A DNA stretch of 52,490 bases from Candidatus Izimoplasma sp. ZiA1 (GTDB lineage: Bacteria; Bacillota_I; Bacilli_A; Izemoplasmatales; Izemoplasmataceae), in the NCBI GenBank assembly GCA_002285055.1, contig NQYJ01000014.1:1-52490 (forward strand), given 5' to 3'. Position 1 is the stretch's first letter. Every line of letters starts with the position of its first letter. This document shows positions 33,397 to 43,431 of this stretch, piece after piece. The position numbers were made by a program, and so were the translations under genes. The notes under the pieces are model-generated. The model made no database searches. It worked only from the letters and a program-made list of their open reading frames with translations, and was not told the origin of the DNA.

Positions 33397-33925
33397 GTTT
33401 GTGTTTTTTATTTAAGTAAAAACTATACCATTCATTAACTAAATCATGATTGAATGGTCCTGCTTTTTTAACGACCATATCTTTTAAGATATTTAACTCT
33501 TTTTCTAAGATTATTTTTAGTTCTTCTGGGTATTCCATTTTCACTTTATGTTTATTATACTCGTTACGATCTAAGATATTAAATGTGTAATCATCTAATA
33601 CTTTTATATCTAAATCATAGTCAATATATTTTAAAGCTTCTTCATCATAAACAAATGGACTAGCGATATTACAATAATATGCAATCCCGTCTCTTTTTAT
33701 AATCCCGATAATATTAAACCAATGGTTCTTAAAAAACCAAGTAACACTAGGTTCTTTAGTATGCCAAAAACGGCCATTAGCTTCTATGACTTTAGTTCTT
33801 TTATTAGCGACAATAACAACTTCTTCTGTACTTGATAAAACTGTAGCTTTATCCCAAATACGATGAAGTGATTCATCGTGTTTGTAACTTTGAATTTCGA
33901 TTTCTTCAAATAATGAAGGTTTCAT
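33389..33925 (-). CDS. DUF402 family protein (Ntdp-like phosphatase)
   Basis: The ATG at 33925 (GAGGAG upstream) gives 178 residues. The sequence follows DUF402: an opening IQSYKHDESLHRIWDKA, a central WFFKNHWFNIIGIIKRDGIAYYCNIASP, and acidic DYDLDIKVLDD, where the family binds divalent metal and hydrolyses nucleoside di- and triphosphates. The gene is packed with trmL and queG in one operon, 4 bases after the trmL stop. Confidence 0.85.
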   Translation of the reverse strand: MKPSLFEEIEIQSYKHDESLHRIWDKATVLSSTEEVVIVANKRTKVIEANGRFWHTKEPSVTWFFKNHWFNIIGIIKRDGIAYYCNIASPFVYDEEALKYIDYDLDIKVLDDYTFNILDRNEYNKHKVKMEYPEELKIILEKELNILKDMVVKKAGPFNHDLVNEWYSFYLNKKHKQK

Positions 33926-33929
33926 CAAA

Positions 33930-34451
33930 TCACTCCTCAAATTTGCTTAAAAAATCTTTACCTTTATAGATATCTGGTTCATGTGTTATTAAATCATTAA
34001 ATCCTTGTTGTCTTAATACTTCGTAAATAACAATCGCAACGGTATTACTTAGATTTAAACTTCTAACTAAAGAAGTCATTGGTAAACGAAAACAACGATC
34101 TAAATGTTCTTTTAATATTTCTTTTGGAACACCACTTGATTCACTACCAAATACTAAATAAATATCTTCTTCAAAACTATTGTAATCCATTTTATCAGGT
34201 GATACTTGTCCGTATCTTGTCATAAAGAATAATGTTCCTTTATTTTGTGATAAAAACTCATTCCAATCTTTATATACTTTGTAGTTTGTATGTTCAAGAT
34301 AATTAGCGGCACTTCTTCTAACATTTTTTTTATCTAAACTAAAACCTAAAGGTTCTATTAAATGAAGCATTGTGTTAGTTGCTGCACAAGTTCTCATAAT
34401 ATTTCCTGTGTTTTGTGGGATTTCTGGGTTATATAATACGATATGATTCAT
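33930..34451 (-). CDS. trmL: tRNA (cytidine/uridine-34 2'-O)-methyltransferase TrmL
   Basis: From the ATG at 34451 (AGGAAGTG upstream) the product has 173 residues: MNHIVLYNPEIPQNTGNIMR, then VFGSESSGVP and LVRSLNLSNTVAIVIYE, the trefoil-knot AdoMet signature of SpoU/TrmL. It methylates the wobble ribose of some leucine tRNAs. A GTG nine bases earlier overlaps the queG stop and is less likely. It follows queG directly, both acting on the tRNA wobble position. Confidence 0.92.
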   Translation of the reverse strand: MNHIVLYNPEIPQNTGNIMRTCAATNTMLHLIEPLGFSLDKKNVRRSAANYLEHTNYKVYKDWNEFLSQNKGTLFFMTRYGQVSPDKMDYNSFEEDIYLVFGSESSGVPKEILKEHLDRCFRLPMTSLVRSLNLSNTVAIVIYEVLRQQGFNDLITHEPDIYKGKDFLSKFEE

Positions 34452-34456
34452 AAGTT

Positions 34457-35410
34457 TCACTTCCTAATCTCTTTAATTGCTGCTTTTACTGTTTCATAAT
34501 ACCATAAAACATCTTTATATTTTACCATAGATTCAGTTAATACTGGTATAAATTCAACTAAATTTTGGTTAATTATTATCCCAAGAGCGTTTCTTTTTAT
34601 TATTAATGGGCCTTTCCAACTTGATGCATTATTAAGGTAGATATCTTTGTATTCTTTATTACTCATTTTAAATAAATCTATTACCTTAATATTTTCAATA
34701 CCACTAGGTTCAAATTCAGGGTGCAGATGAAAGTCAATTAATTTATTTTTTGGACAGACATTTTGACAAATATCACAACCATAAATCATTTCTTTATAAT
34801 GTTTTAATGTTGAAACGCTTTGAATCTCTTTATTTTGTGATAATGCACTTAAACATTTACTTACATCTAGATGATTATCAAGTGCGCTTACAGGGCAAGC
34901 ATCAACGCATATAGAACAACCATTACAATCATCTTTTACATTAATATCTTCTTCTACTAATTTATCAATTAAGATTGTAGCTAAATAAACATATGATCCA
35001 TATTTTTTATTTATTAGAAAATTGTTTTTACCAATATATCCTAAATTAGATAAGCTAGCAGCAAATCTTTCATCGATAAATGAAATATCAACACTACTAT
35101 GAGTTTTTATATCATATTCATTTAAAACTTTTGTAACTTTATCTAGTTCTTTATTTAAGACAATATGATAATCAGTTCCATAACTATATCTTGAAAGAAT
35201 CCCATAACCTTTTCCTTTGTAAGGTACTGTTTCACTTGGATAACTCATAAGCACGGTAATAATTGTTTGATAATCTTTTAGTTTTGAATAATCACTAAAA
35301 TTATCGTTAGAAAAAACTAACGATCTTTGTTTAATATACTCATTAACACTAACATAACTATAATCATCAAAACTTGATGAAGACAATACTTTATTGATTA
35401 TCTTTTTCAT
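34457..35410 (-). CDS. queG: Epoxyqueuosine reductase QueG
   Basis: The 317-residue protein has the cobalamin-binding N-terminal region (RYSYGTDYHIVL) and two 4Fe-4S clusters, CNGCSICVDACPVSAL and CDICQNVCP. It reduces epoxyqueuosine to queuosine in tRNA, the last step of the pathway. It heads the queG-trmL-DUF402 operon and is preceded by a structured leader (35460-35547). It ends with TGA. Confidence 0.95.
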   Translation of the reverse strand: MKKIINKVLSSSSFDDYSYVSVNEYIKQRSLVFSNDNFSDYSKLKDYQTIITVLMSYPSETVPYKGKGYGILSRYSYGTDYHIVLNKELDKVTKVLNEYDIKTHSSVDISFIDERFAASLSNLGYIGKNNFLINKKYGSYVYLATILIDKLVEEDINVKDDCNGCSICVDACPVSALDNHLDVSKCLSALSQNKEIQSVSTLKHYKEMIYGCDICQNVCPKNKLIDFHLHPEFEPSGIENIKVIDLFKMSNKEYKDIYLNNASSWKGPLIIKRNALGIIINQNLVEFIPVLTESMVKYKDVLWYYETVKAAIKEIRK

Positions 35411-35454
35411 ATTATCACCTTATCTTACTTTAAAGGAATTAGGATATTTTGTCA

Positions 35455-35547
35455 AAACAAAAAGAACTGGCGGACTTATAAAAAATCTCACCAGTTCCAT
35501 CTTATGAGTACCCATCCAACCATACTTAACACTCGTGGGTATCTCTT
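35455..35547 (-). ncRNA. Structured leader upstream of queG (possible riboswitch or attenuator)
   Basis: Minus-strand RNA of about 95 bases. It opens with GAGATACCCA pairing with TGGGTACTC (35506-35514 with 35536-35545), then a terminator GAACTGG / CCAGTTC with a 20-base loop followed by TTTTTG, about 50 bases before the queG ATG. ACTCA next to the first stem could instead pair with TGAG in the terminator loop, giving an alternative fold. A promoter TTTACT-17-TATAAA lies upstream. I do not recognise the class; it does not read as preQ1-I, preQ1-II or T-box. Confidence 0.5.
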
Positions 35548-35704
35548 CACTTATTTTATAACACATTAAAGTGTGAAAGTAAAATAAAATGTTCTATTTT
35601 TTTATTAGTGTATATAATTACTACACATTCTTTATTTAGTGCTAATTATATTACATATTGACCATTACATGTATAATTTTGCTACAATATGGGTGGTGAT
35701 GTAT

Positions 35705-35989
35705 ATGGAAACATTTGGAAAAAGATTAAGAGAAGTCCGTAAAGAAAAGAAATATACACAAAAAGAGATTGCTAATGTAATTTCTTTACAACGACCTAAT
35801 TATTCAAAGGTAGAAAATGACCATCAGAAATTGAATACTGAACAACTCAAAGAGTTATGTGAGTTTTTAGATATTAGTTCTGATTATTTGCTTGATATAA
35901 AAAGAAAAGAAAAAACGATTTTAGTTGAAGATGAAAAAGTAGAAATTTATAAAGCATTAAAAAAAGTCCAAGATATTGTTATGAAATAA
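35705..35989 (+). CDS. XRE family regulator
   Basis: The ATG at 35705 (GGTGGTGATG upstream) gives 94 residues: a Cro/C1-type domain (FGKRLREVRKEKKYTQKEIANVI, LQRPNYSKVENDHQKLN) with a short C-terminal helix. Plus strand, alone, ending in a terminator shared with nfo. Targets unknown; a GTGTA-N9-TACAC inverted repeat lies about 80 bases upstream. Confidence 0.88.
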   Translation: METFGKRLREVRKEKKYTQKEIANVISLQRPNYSKVENDHQKLNTEQLKELCEFLDISSDYLLDIKRKEKTILVEDEKVEIYKALKKVQDIVMK

Positions 35990-36004
35990 CAACTTGGACT
36001 TTTT
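35961..36004. terminator. Bidirectional terminator between XRE and nfo
   Basis: AAAAGTCCAAG and CTTGGACTTTT with an inner GTTAT/ATAAC. It covers the XRE stop and lies just beyond the nfo stop. Confidence 0.8.
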
Positions 36005-36007
36005 ATT

Positions 36008-36919
36008 TTATTTTTGTCTTATTTTATTTAGAATTTCTTCGTCAAATTTCTGGTTTTTAAACATCTCTATTTCCTCTTTATATGGAGGGAATATTTTGTC
36101 TTTTGGTGTTTCTTCATGCGCTACATAAGGTGTTTCTAAGATTTTTGGTACATTGATAAAATCTTTGTGATTTACTATGTAGTTTAATGCATCAAAACCA
36201 ATATAACCAAAGCCAATGTTTTCATGACGATCTTTTGATGCTCCTTGAATGTTTTTAGAATCATTGATGTGAAACACACTAATTCTTTCTTTACCAATTA
36301 AATTATCAAATTCTTTGATTACTGAATCAAAGTCTTCTTTGGTTTTGTAACCTGCATCATGAGTGTGACATGTGTCAAAACATACACTTAGGCGAGAGTT
36401 ATCTTCTACACCATCAAATATCATTTTTAATTCTTCAAATGTTTTCCCGCATTCAGTACCTTTTCCAGCCATTGTTTCAAGAGCTATTAAAACATCTAAG
36501 TCTTTAGTGTTTTTAATAACTTTGTTTAAACCATCAATGATGTTTTTAATACCTACTTCTACACCTTCTTTAACATGTGCTCCTGGATGTAAGACAATCT
36601 GTTTAGCACCTATTTTTGCAGTTCTGATGATTTCAGTTGTGAAAAAATCAACTGCGAACTCTTGTTTTAGAGGGTCTGGGTTTGCTAGATTCATGACGTA
36701 AGGGGCATGAACTATAACATTATCAAAACTTAAATTATTTTCTTGCATAAGTTTTGTTGCTTCACTAATGCGCATTTCTTCAATTGGTTTTCTTCTTGTG
36801 TTTTGAGGTGCACCTGTATATATCATAAAAGCATTTGCGTTATAGCTTAGTGCTTCTTTGACACTACCTAGTAACATCTCTTTACCATTCATTGATACAT
36901 GTGAACCTATTTTGAGCAT
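36008..36919 (-). CDS. nfo: Endonuclease IV
   Basis: The 303-residue protein has the AP-endonuclease-2 signatures: [53 protein letters not shown] and [20 protein letters not shown], with His and Glu ligands for the tri-zinc site. It cleaves abasic sites in base-excision repair. It starts one base after the DEAD-box helicase stop, so the two are an operon. Confidence 0.96.
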   Translation of the reverse strand: MLKIGSHVSMNGKEMLLGSVKEALSYNANAFMIYTGAPQNTRRKPIEEMRISEATKLMQENNLSFDNVIVHAPYVMNLANPDPLKQEFAVDFFTTEIIRTAKIGAKQIVLHPGAHVKEGVEVGIKNIIDGLNKVIKNTKDLDVLIALETMAGKGTECGKTFEELKMIFDGVEDNSRLSVCFDTCHTHDAGYKTKEDFDSVIKEFDNLIGKERISVFHINDSKNIQGASKDRHENIGFGYIGFDALNYIVNHKDFINVPKILETPYVAHEETPKDKIFPPYKEEIEMFKNQKFDEEILNKIRQK

Positions 36920-36920
36920 G

Positions 36921-38210
36921 TTATTTTCCTCTTTTTCTAATCGATCTTTTTTTAGCTTCTGTTAAAGTTTTATGATATTTCTTTTTGTATCCTGGTTTTA
37001 CTTTTTTATCATTCTTTTTAACGTTCAGTTTAAATTTATCAAATCCAGCTGTTACTTTTTCACGTTTTTGTCTTTCTTTACGGTCTTTTCTAACAACTAA
37101 TTCTCCATTTTTAACTTCTTTATAGATAATTTTAATTCCTTTACCTTCTAAGAAGTCTAAATAACGATCATCTTTTGGTGTGTATAAAGTAATTGCTTCA
37201 CCAGTATATGCAGCACGTCCTGTACGACCTGTACGGTGAATATAAAATTCCATATCTTGTGGTAATTCGTAATTGATTACATGGCTTACACCATCAATAT
37301 CAATCCCACGACTAGCAATATCACTTACAACAACGTATTGGTATTCAAGAGTATTAATTTTACGCATAACTTGTTTACGCTCTCTTGGACTAATACTACC
37401 GTGTAGTTTACCTACTTTGTAACCTTTAGCAAAAAGATGTGATGCTATTTCATCAACTGTCTCTTTTTTGTTACAAAAGATTAATCCAATGTATGGATTA
37501 ATTACTTGGATAATTTTGTTTAAAGTATTAATTTTTTCATCACTTTTAATGTTGATAAAAGTATGTTCAATATTTAAACTAGATAATTCTCTTGGTTTAA
37601 TATATATCTCTTCAGGTGCAGTAATGTATTTTCTTAAAAACGGTCTTAATGATTCAGGAATTGTTGCACTGAAAACCATCATTTGAACTTCGTTTTTCAT
37701 TGACCCTGCAACTTTATCGATATCTTCTAAGAAACCAATTTCAAGTGCCATATCAGCTTCATCGATAATAAATGTCTTAGCTTTAAAGACGTTTAGTTTA
37801 TTTTTATCGATAGCTAAATCTTTTATTTTTCCCGGTGTCCCAATCACAATTTGTGGTTGACTTTTTTCTAATCTTGAAACTTCTTTATCACGGTCTGTTC
37901 CACCTACATATTTTCTGATATCGATATGTTTTTCACTAAACTTTGCAATGTGGACTGCGTTACGATATATTTGATCAGCAAGTTCTCTAGTTGGTGATAA
38001 TATCACAACTTGAACATCATTTAAGTCTTCATTTAATTTTTCAAAAATCGGTATTAAAAAAGCGTGAGTTTTACCAGTTCCGGTTTGGCTGCACCCAACA
38101 ATATTTTTATTACTTAATGCTTTAGGAATAACTAATGATTGGATTTCTGTATACTTAGTAAACCCTAAATCATCAATTGCTTTTTGGATATAATTTTTTG
38201 TATAATTCAT
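36921..38210 (-). CDS. DEAD-box RNA helicase, CshB-like
   Basis: The 429-residue protein has the Q motif ([13 protein letters not shown]), [43 protein letters not shown] and HRTGRTGR, with a basic C-terminal tail ([21 protein letters not shown]). Such helicases act in ribosome assembly, RNA decay or cold adaptation. It leads into nfo. Confidence 0.92.
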   Translation of the reverse strand: MNYTKNYIQKAIDDLGFTKYTEIQSLVIPKALSNKNIVGCSQTGTGKTHAFLIPIFEKLNEDLNDVQVVILSPTRELADQIYRNAVHIAKFSEKHIDIRKYVGGTDRDKEVSRLEKSQPQIVIGTPGKIKDLAIDKNKLNVFKAKTFIIDEADMALEIGFLEDIDKVAGSMKNEVQMMVFSATIPESLRPFLRKYITAPEEIYIKPRELSSLNIEHTFINIKSDEKINTLNKIIQVINPYIGLIFCNKKETVDEIASHLFAKGYKVGKLHGSISPRERKQVMRKINTLEYQYVVVSDIASRGIDIDGVSHVINYELPQDMEFYIHRTGRTGRAAYTGEAITLYTPKDDRYLDFLEGKGIKIIYKEVKNGELVVRKDRKERQKREKVTAGFDKFKLNVKKNDKKVKPGYKKKYHKTLTEAKKRSIRKRGK

Positions 38211-38297
38211 AGTATCTCTCCTCAGTAGACATTATACTATATATATATTCTATTTCCAAATCAAAAGACATAATATATAATATATTTAGGTGATAAT

Positions 38298-39230
38298 ATG
38301 AAAACAGTAAAACTAACACCCCGTGGATATTGCCATGGCGTTGTAAATGCAATTAGTAAAATCAACAAAATAAAGGATAACAAAGAGCTTTTCCCGATTT
38401 ACATCCTTGGTAAAGTAGTCCACAACAAAATGATTGTTGAGGCTTTTAATAGTGATGGTATCATCACTATTGATGATACTTTAAAAACAAGAATGGATTT
38501 ACTTGATAGTATTGATAAAGGAACAATTGTCTTTACTGCTCATGGAGTCGGTCCTAGTGTTTATCGAAAAGCACTCAGAAAGAAGTTAAAAATCATTGAT
38601 ACAACTTGTGATGATGTTTTTAAGTCACAAGATATAATTAAAGAATACACTAATAAAAACTATGATATTATCTTTATTGGTAAAAAAACTCATCCTGAGG
38701 TTGAGAGTGTTCTAGATATTAATAAAGATGTTCATATTGTAGAAACTTTAAATGATATAGAAACACTGGACATTGCTAATGATAAAATCGTATTAACTAA
38801 TCAAACAACAATGAGCTTTTATGATATCTTTAAAATAAGTGAACTTCTAAAAAACAAATACCCAAATCTTTTAATTCTTGATGAAGTTTGTAATTCTACA
38901 AAAATCAGACAAGAAGCTGTAAAAAATATGGATAATGATATTGATTTATTATATGTTGTTGGTGATAAATTATCTAACAACTCAAACAAATTAAGAGATG
39001 TTGCAATTAGTGAGGCTAATACTAAATCAATATTAATAGAAACTTTAGATGATATTGATATTAATGATTTACTTAGTATCAACAAGGTTGCGATAACCAG
39101 TGGCGCTTCTACTCCTACAAAGATAACTCAAGAGGTTTATGAGTTTTTAAGTAAGTTTGATAAAGATGATAAAACAACACATACTGTAAAATCAAAAATA
39201 ACAAGTGATACTTTATTCCCAAAAAAATAA
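38298..39230 (+). CDS. ispH: 4-hydroxy-3-methylbut-2-enyl diphosphate reductase IspH
   Basis: The 310-residue enzyme has the three cluster cysteines (GYCHGVV near residue 12, DTTCDDV and DEVCNSTKIRQEA), plus TAHGVG and the TTMS motif. It performs the last step of the MEP isoprenoid pathway; dxs, the first, is at 47.4 kb. AGGTG precedes the ATG. Divergent from the DEAD-box gene across an 87-base AT-rich region. Confidence 0.95.
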   Translation: MKTVKLTPRGYCHGVVNAISKINKIKDNKELFPIYILGKVVHNKMIVEAFNSDGIITIDDTLKTRMDLLDSIDKGTIVFTAHGVGPSVYRKALRKKLKIIDTTCDDVFKSQDIIKEYTNKNYDIIFIGKKTHPEVESVLDINKDVHIVETLNDIETLDIANDKIVLTNQTTMSFYDIFKISELLKNKYPNLLILDEVCNSTKIRQEAVKNMDNDIDLLYVVGDKLSNNSNKLRDVAISEANTKSILIETLDDIDINDLLSINKVAITSGASTPTKITQEVYEFLSKFDKDDKTTHTVKSKITSDTLFPKK

Positions 39231-39252
39231 GAGGTGCCTAGGCACCTCTTTT
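39230..39252. terminator. Bidirectional terminator
   Basis: AGAGGTGCCTAGGCACCTCT is a perfect palindrome flanked by an A-rich stretch and TTTTATT, between ispH and the converging repeat lipoprotein gene. Confidence 0.85.
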
Positions 39253-39253
39253 A

Positions 39254-42200
39254 TTATGAAGTTGTTTGTGTATCTGTTTGAATTATTTCATCTGCTTGAA
39301 TTCCAAGTCCATCATCTAAATCGTAATCAACTTCAATTTCAATTGTGTATTCAGTAGCTGTAGTTAAGCCAGTAAACTGAACTGATGTATCCCCTTTAAT
39401 AATTGCGATACGGTCGATTTCAGTTGCACCATCTTTAATTACTGCGAACATTGATAAATCTTCTAAGACATTATCAAGATCTACTAAGTTAACATCAAAA
39501 TCAATTGTTGTTGCTGTAACTACTTGGTTTGAAATTGTTGCAGTTGGAGTACGGTGATACTCTGATACAAATAGTACATCAGATATAATATCATGAGTTA
39601 CATCATTATCTCTTAAGTAATATTCACCTCTAATAACTAGTTGATATTCTACCCCTGCTAAGATTTCATAATCAAATGTTGCTGTTTGATTATCACCTAA
39701 AACCGCAGGTTGCGTATCTTGTAATACACCATCTAAATAAAGTTCAATAACGTATGGTCCACCAAGTAATACTTCATTTATGTCAGTAAAATTGTAATTA
39801 ACAATTAATTGAGTATCTGTAACTTCCATTCCAGAAGTTGTATTTGTATGTTCAGGTACAGATATTAACACAAATTCAGGTTTTGGATTTTCTAATGTTG
39901 TAATTACTATTTCATCAATTAAACCATTAGTAACAAGTCCTGTTGCATCTTCTAAGTTATAATTTCCGTGTATTTTTATTGTGTATTCACTATTAGAGAA
40001 TAAATTAATTCCAGTAAATGCAAATGGATTAGAATTGATATCTTTAATGTCAATCTGAACACCATCATACCATAAACTAGCAGTTAATGTTCCTTCATCT
40101 AATAAGTTAAACTCGTCATCATATGTTATTAAAGTACTAAACCAGTTAAATGATAACTCATTGTCCGAATCAACAAATGTAGGTAATACATTAGCAAGTG
40201 TTGTTATATTAATAGTTGCTAATAAACCATCTGTTATATCATTAATATTATCATCTAAATTATAAGTCGATAATACTTTTATCGTGTACTCTTGATTTGT
40301 AAGTAATGTATTAAATGTAATTGTTTTTGTATCCCCTTTAGTCAATGTATCGCTAAAGATTAATGTATCGTTTAAATAAATTCCAACTAATTCTGAATCT
40401 GATACATTATCTGTATCTACAAATAATACATCTAATGATACTTCTTTTTTGTCAATAACTACGTTTGATATTGAAGCAACTGGAGCTGCTTTTGAATCTG
40501 TAGAAATTGTGAAAGTTGCATATACATGATCATCAATTTGACCATTGTTATCTCTTAAATTATAAGATCCTAAAATTTTAACTTGATAACTTGTATTACT
40601 CAATAATGTATCAAATGTAATTGAATTATCATTAAGGTTTACAGTTTTTGTTTGAACTGATACATCATTTAAGAATAACTGAGCAGTAATTGTTCCAATT
40701 CTAGTTGTATCTATATCAGCTAAGTTTACATCAAAACTAATGTCATCTTGATCTTTTGCTACATTTGAAATTGTTGTTGTTGGTAAATTATTATCTAAAG
40801 TTGATGCTGGTGCGTCATCATAAACAACGTTTAATACTTCCCCATCACCTTCATTTAGATTATATCCACCTCTTACAACAATAGTGTAATCACTATCACT
40901 ATATAATCCAGTTACAACAACGTTATTAACTAAACTAGTAAGTGGTTTTGTATCTTCTAAATCTTCACCTAAGTAAATATAAGCAGCTAGACCAGCTGAT
41001 AATGATAAAGTATCATTAGTAACTAGAACATCAAACGTCATTCCTTCTTTTGAAGTTATAATATTAGTAATTGAAGCTGTAGGAATATCTTTTTCATATG
41101 TTCTATTAACTTCCGAATCAAATTCTAAACTTACATTCGGTGTATTTTCATTTAAATTATATTCACTTAAGATTAAAACTCTGTAGTCAGTATTACTAAG
41201 TAATTCATCAAATACTACAGTGTCTGCGCCTCTATCTAGTAAGATTTCTTCAACAAGAGTACCATCAAGCAATTCTATTCTTGCGATAAATGTTGCCAAT
41301 GAAATTGTTAAATCATCATCTGTTGTTAAGACATCAACAGTAATACTAGTATTAGTAATTGTTGTATCAACAATTCTACTTATAGGTGCAACTTTTGATT
41401 CTGTTGTAAAAGTAAATGTTTCAATAACTTTATCAGTTAATATTCCTGAACCGTTATTTAAATTATAATTAGCTACAATATCAACTCGGTATAATGTATT
41501 TGAGTATAATAATGTAAATGTTTCACCAGGATTATTTGCATTATCTAATAAAACTTGTTTAACAAATGCATTATTCATATATAGTTTAGCAAAGATTGTT
41601 GCATCTACGATTGTTTCATCACTGTCCAAGATATTAGTATCAAATAAGACACTATCTTGAGTAGCTACAACATTAGTTGTTTCTGCGATTGGTGATTTTA
41701 ATGTGATCCCTGAATAGAAGTAATTCAAGACTACGACATCTGGAATTCTTCCGTTTCCATCAACCAAATCATAATCAACAATAAATCTTAATTCATAATC
41801 ACTAGAGAAAAATGTAGAATATGGAATTACAACACTTTCACCTGTTGAGCTTAAGATAATCGTATCTTTAAGCACGTTATCTTCTCTTAGTTCAACTCTG
41901 AATGTACCGTTTATTAATGAACTTGATGAATCTAAGAAATCATATTCAATAGTTATATAACCTTGTGAAACTTTAAATGAGTTGATGACTACATCAGGTA
42001 CAAAGGCCTTAACTGTAGAGTAATTATGAGTATAAATTACTTGGTCTTCTTGATCACCATGACCATCATTTAAGTTTATAGTAGCTTTTATTTCTAATGT
42101 GAAGTTGTAGTTAGAAAGTAAGTTGCTAAAACTTAAACTAGCTTCTTTTGACCCGACTACTATTTCTTCAATAACTGTATCTCCGTCTTTAATATAAGCG

Positions 42201-43342
42201 ATGATTGTTGAGCCATCAATAATCAAAGTAGGATCCACAATTGACATGTCAAACATAACTGAATGCTCACCAAGGATTAAATTGTTTATTTCTGGAATCG
42301 GGATTACTCTTGGTAATGTTGTAAAACTTTTAGTAGTTAAGATTTCATTATCTATTGGAGCACCACCATCAGCTAAATCATATGATGATAATACTTTTAA
42401 CTCATATAATGTATCATTCAATAATAATGTAAATTCTAAACCATTTTCTGAACCAGTTATATCAAGTGTATCTTCTAACTCTCCACCTTTATATAAGCCA
42501 ATGCTTATTCCAGATGGTGAAGTTACATTAGATATATCATTATAAACAACATCAAATGTAACATTATTAGCAGTTACATCAACATTAGATATATCAGCGC
42601 TTGGTGCTTGATTTTCTTCCGTCGAGTAGATTCTTGAGAATAATAAGTCATTTTCAACTAATCCGTTTCCATCACTCAAGTCATAACTAGCCGTAATTTT
42701 AACTTCATATATATTATTAGCATTTAAACCAGTAAACTCTACTGTGTTTTGTCCTAGGGTAAGATCTTTTACCTCAACAACTTGAGAAAGATGATAAATT
42801 ATAGCTTTTAAAGTCCCATCAGCAATAACAATATCAGGATCAGTTATCTGAACTAATAAGTTAACTGATTCTTTATCTGTACTTTGTGATTCGAATAAAG
42901 CATTTGGAACTTCTTTATAAACATAAACCTTAAATTGAACATCACTTGTATTTACATACTTAGTAGATATCCCATCTTGGTATTGAATTTGTTCAACTGT
43001 ATAAGTACTATCACCAAGTGAACTACCTACAGGTATATTCAAAATAATCGTTTCAAAATCAGAACCTTGTTCAAATTTTGTAAAACGATAGTTATATCCA
43101 TTTATTATAATACTAGTTATCGTATACTGATAAGGATTTGTTAATCCAATTTCAACACGAATTGTACTTTCTTTTTCACGATAAAATGTTTTTAAAACAT
43201 CACCTTCAAGAGGAGATTGATTAGCAACACTTATACTTTCAAATGCTGGTGGTGTTTTGGTATCTGTTGTTTCACCAGGAACACAACCTATTAATGCTAG
43301 TGATAAGAAAATCGCACCTATAAAAATCATTATTTTTCTCAT
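39254..43342 (-). CDS. Giant surface lipoprotein with about twelve tandem repeats
   Basis: The 1362-residue product has a lipoprotein signal (lipobox LIGC, Cys20) and then about twelve units of roughly 100 residues each. Each unit holds a recurring SFDVxxVD strand, an IYLN or AxLY strand, and a closing Y-x-L-x-D/N-G/N turn such as SYDLADG, NYNLNNG, GYNLNEG or TYNLDDN. The layout suggests an elongated stack of immunoglobulin- or FN3-like beta domains. It has no membrane helix besides the signal and no enzymatic motif I recognise. It probably acts in adhesion or as an exposed stalk. GGAGGAATATGT precedes the ATG. Confidence 0.85.
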   Translation of the reverse strand: MRKIMIFIGAIFLSLALIGCVPGETTDTKTPPAFESISVANQSPLEGDVLKTFYREKESTIRVEIGLTNPYQYTITSIIINGYNYRFTKFEQGSDFETIILNIPVGSSLGDSTYTVEQIQYQDGISTKYVNTSDVQFKVYVYKEVPNALFESQSTDKESVNLLVQITDPDIVIADGTLKAIIYHLSQVVEVKDLTLGQNTVEFTGLNANNIYEVKITASYDLSDGNGLVENDLLFSRIYSTEENQAPSADISNVDVTANNVTFDVVYNDISNVTSPSGISIGLYKGGELEDTLDITGSENGLEFTLLLNDTLYELKVLSSYDLADGGAPIDNEILTTKSFTTLPRVIPIPEINNLILGEHSVMFDMSIVDPTLIIDGSTIIAYIKDGDTVIEEIVVGSKEASLSFSNLLSNYNFTLEIKATINLNDGHGDQEDQVIYTHNYSTVKAFVPDVVINSFKVSQGYITIEYDFLDSSSSLINGTFRVELREDNVLKDTIILSSTGESVVIPYSTFFSSDYELRFIVDYDLVDGNGRIPDVVVLNYFYSGITLKSPIAETTNVVATQDSVLFDTNILDSDETIVDATIFAKLYMNNAFVKQVLLDNANNPGETFTLLYSNTLYRVDIVANYNLNNGSGILTDKVIETFTFTTESKVAPISRIVDTTITNTSITVDVLTTDDDLTISLATFIARIELLDGTLVEEILLDRGADTVVFDELLSNTDYRVLILSEYNLNENTPNVSLEFDSEVNRTYEKDIPTASITNIITSKEGMTFDVLVTNDTLSLSAGLAAYIYLGEDLEDTKPLTSLVNNVVVTGLYSDSDYTIVVRGGYNLNEGDGEVLNVVYDDAPASTLDNNLPTTTISNVAKDQDDISFDVNLADIDTTRIGTITAQLFLNDVSVQTKTVNLNDNSITFDTLLSNTSYQVKILGSYNLRDNNGQIDDHVYATFTISTDSKAAPVASISNVVIDKKEVSLDVLFVDTDNVSDSELVGIYLNDTLIFSDTLTKGDTKTITFNTLLTNQEYTIKVLSTYNLDDNINDITDGLLATINITTLANVLPTFVDSDNELSFNWFSTLITYDDEFNLLDEGTLTASLWYDGVQIDIKDINSNPFAFTGINLFSNSEYTIKIHGNYNLEDATGLVTNGLIDEIVITTLENPKPEFVLISVPEHTNTTSGMEVTDTQLIVNYNFTDINEVLLGGPYVIELYLDGVLQDTQPAVLGDNQTATFDYEILAGVEYQLVIRGEYYLRDNDVTHDIISDVLFVSEYHRTPTATISNQVVTATTIDFDVNLVDLDNVLEDLSMFAVIKDGATEIDRIAIIKGDTSVQFTGLTTATEYTIEIEVDYDLDDGLGIQADEIIQTDTQTTS

Positions 43343-43431
43343 ACATATTCCTCCACATTTGTTATCATTTATTATACTTAATAATTCTTATTTAATTATC
43401 TTATAAATTATACCATATAAACAGCTACATA

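Noticed and set aside
35455..35547. T-box or small SRP RNA identity for the queG leader
   Set aside because: The T-box antiterminator bulge and the SRP apical GGAAG-type motif are not present.
41220..42545. Plus-strand open frames within the repeat lipoprotein gene
   Set aside because: They are antisense shadows of a highly biased repetitive coding sequence and have no ribosome sites.
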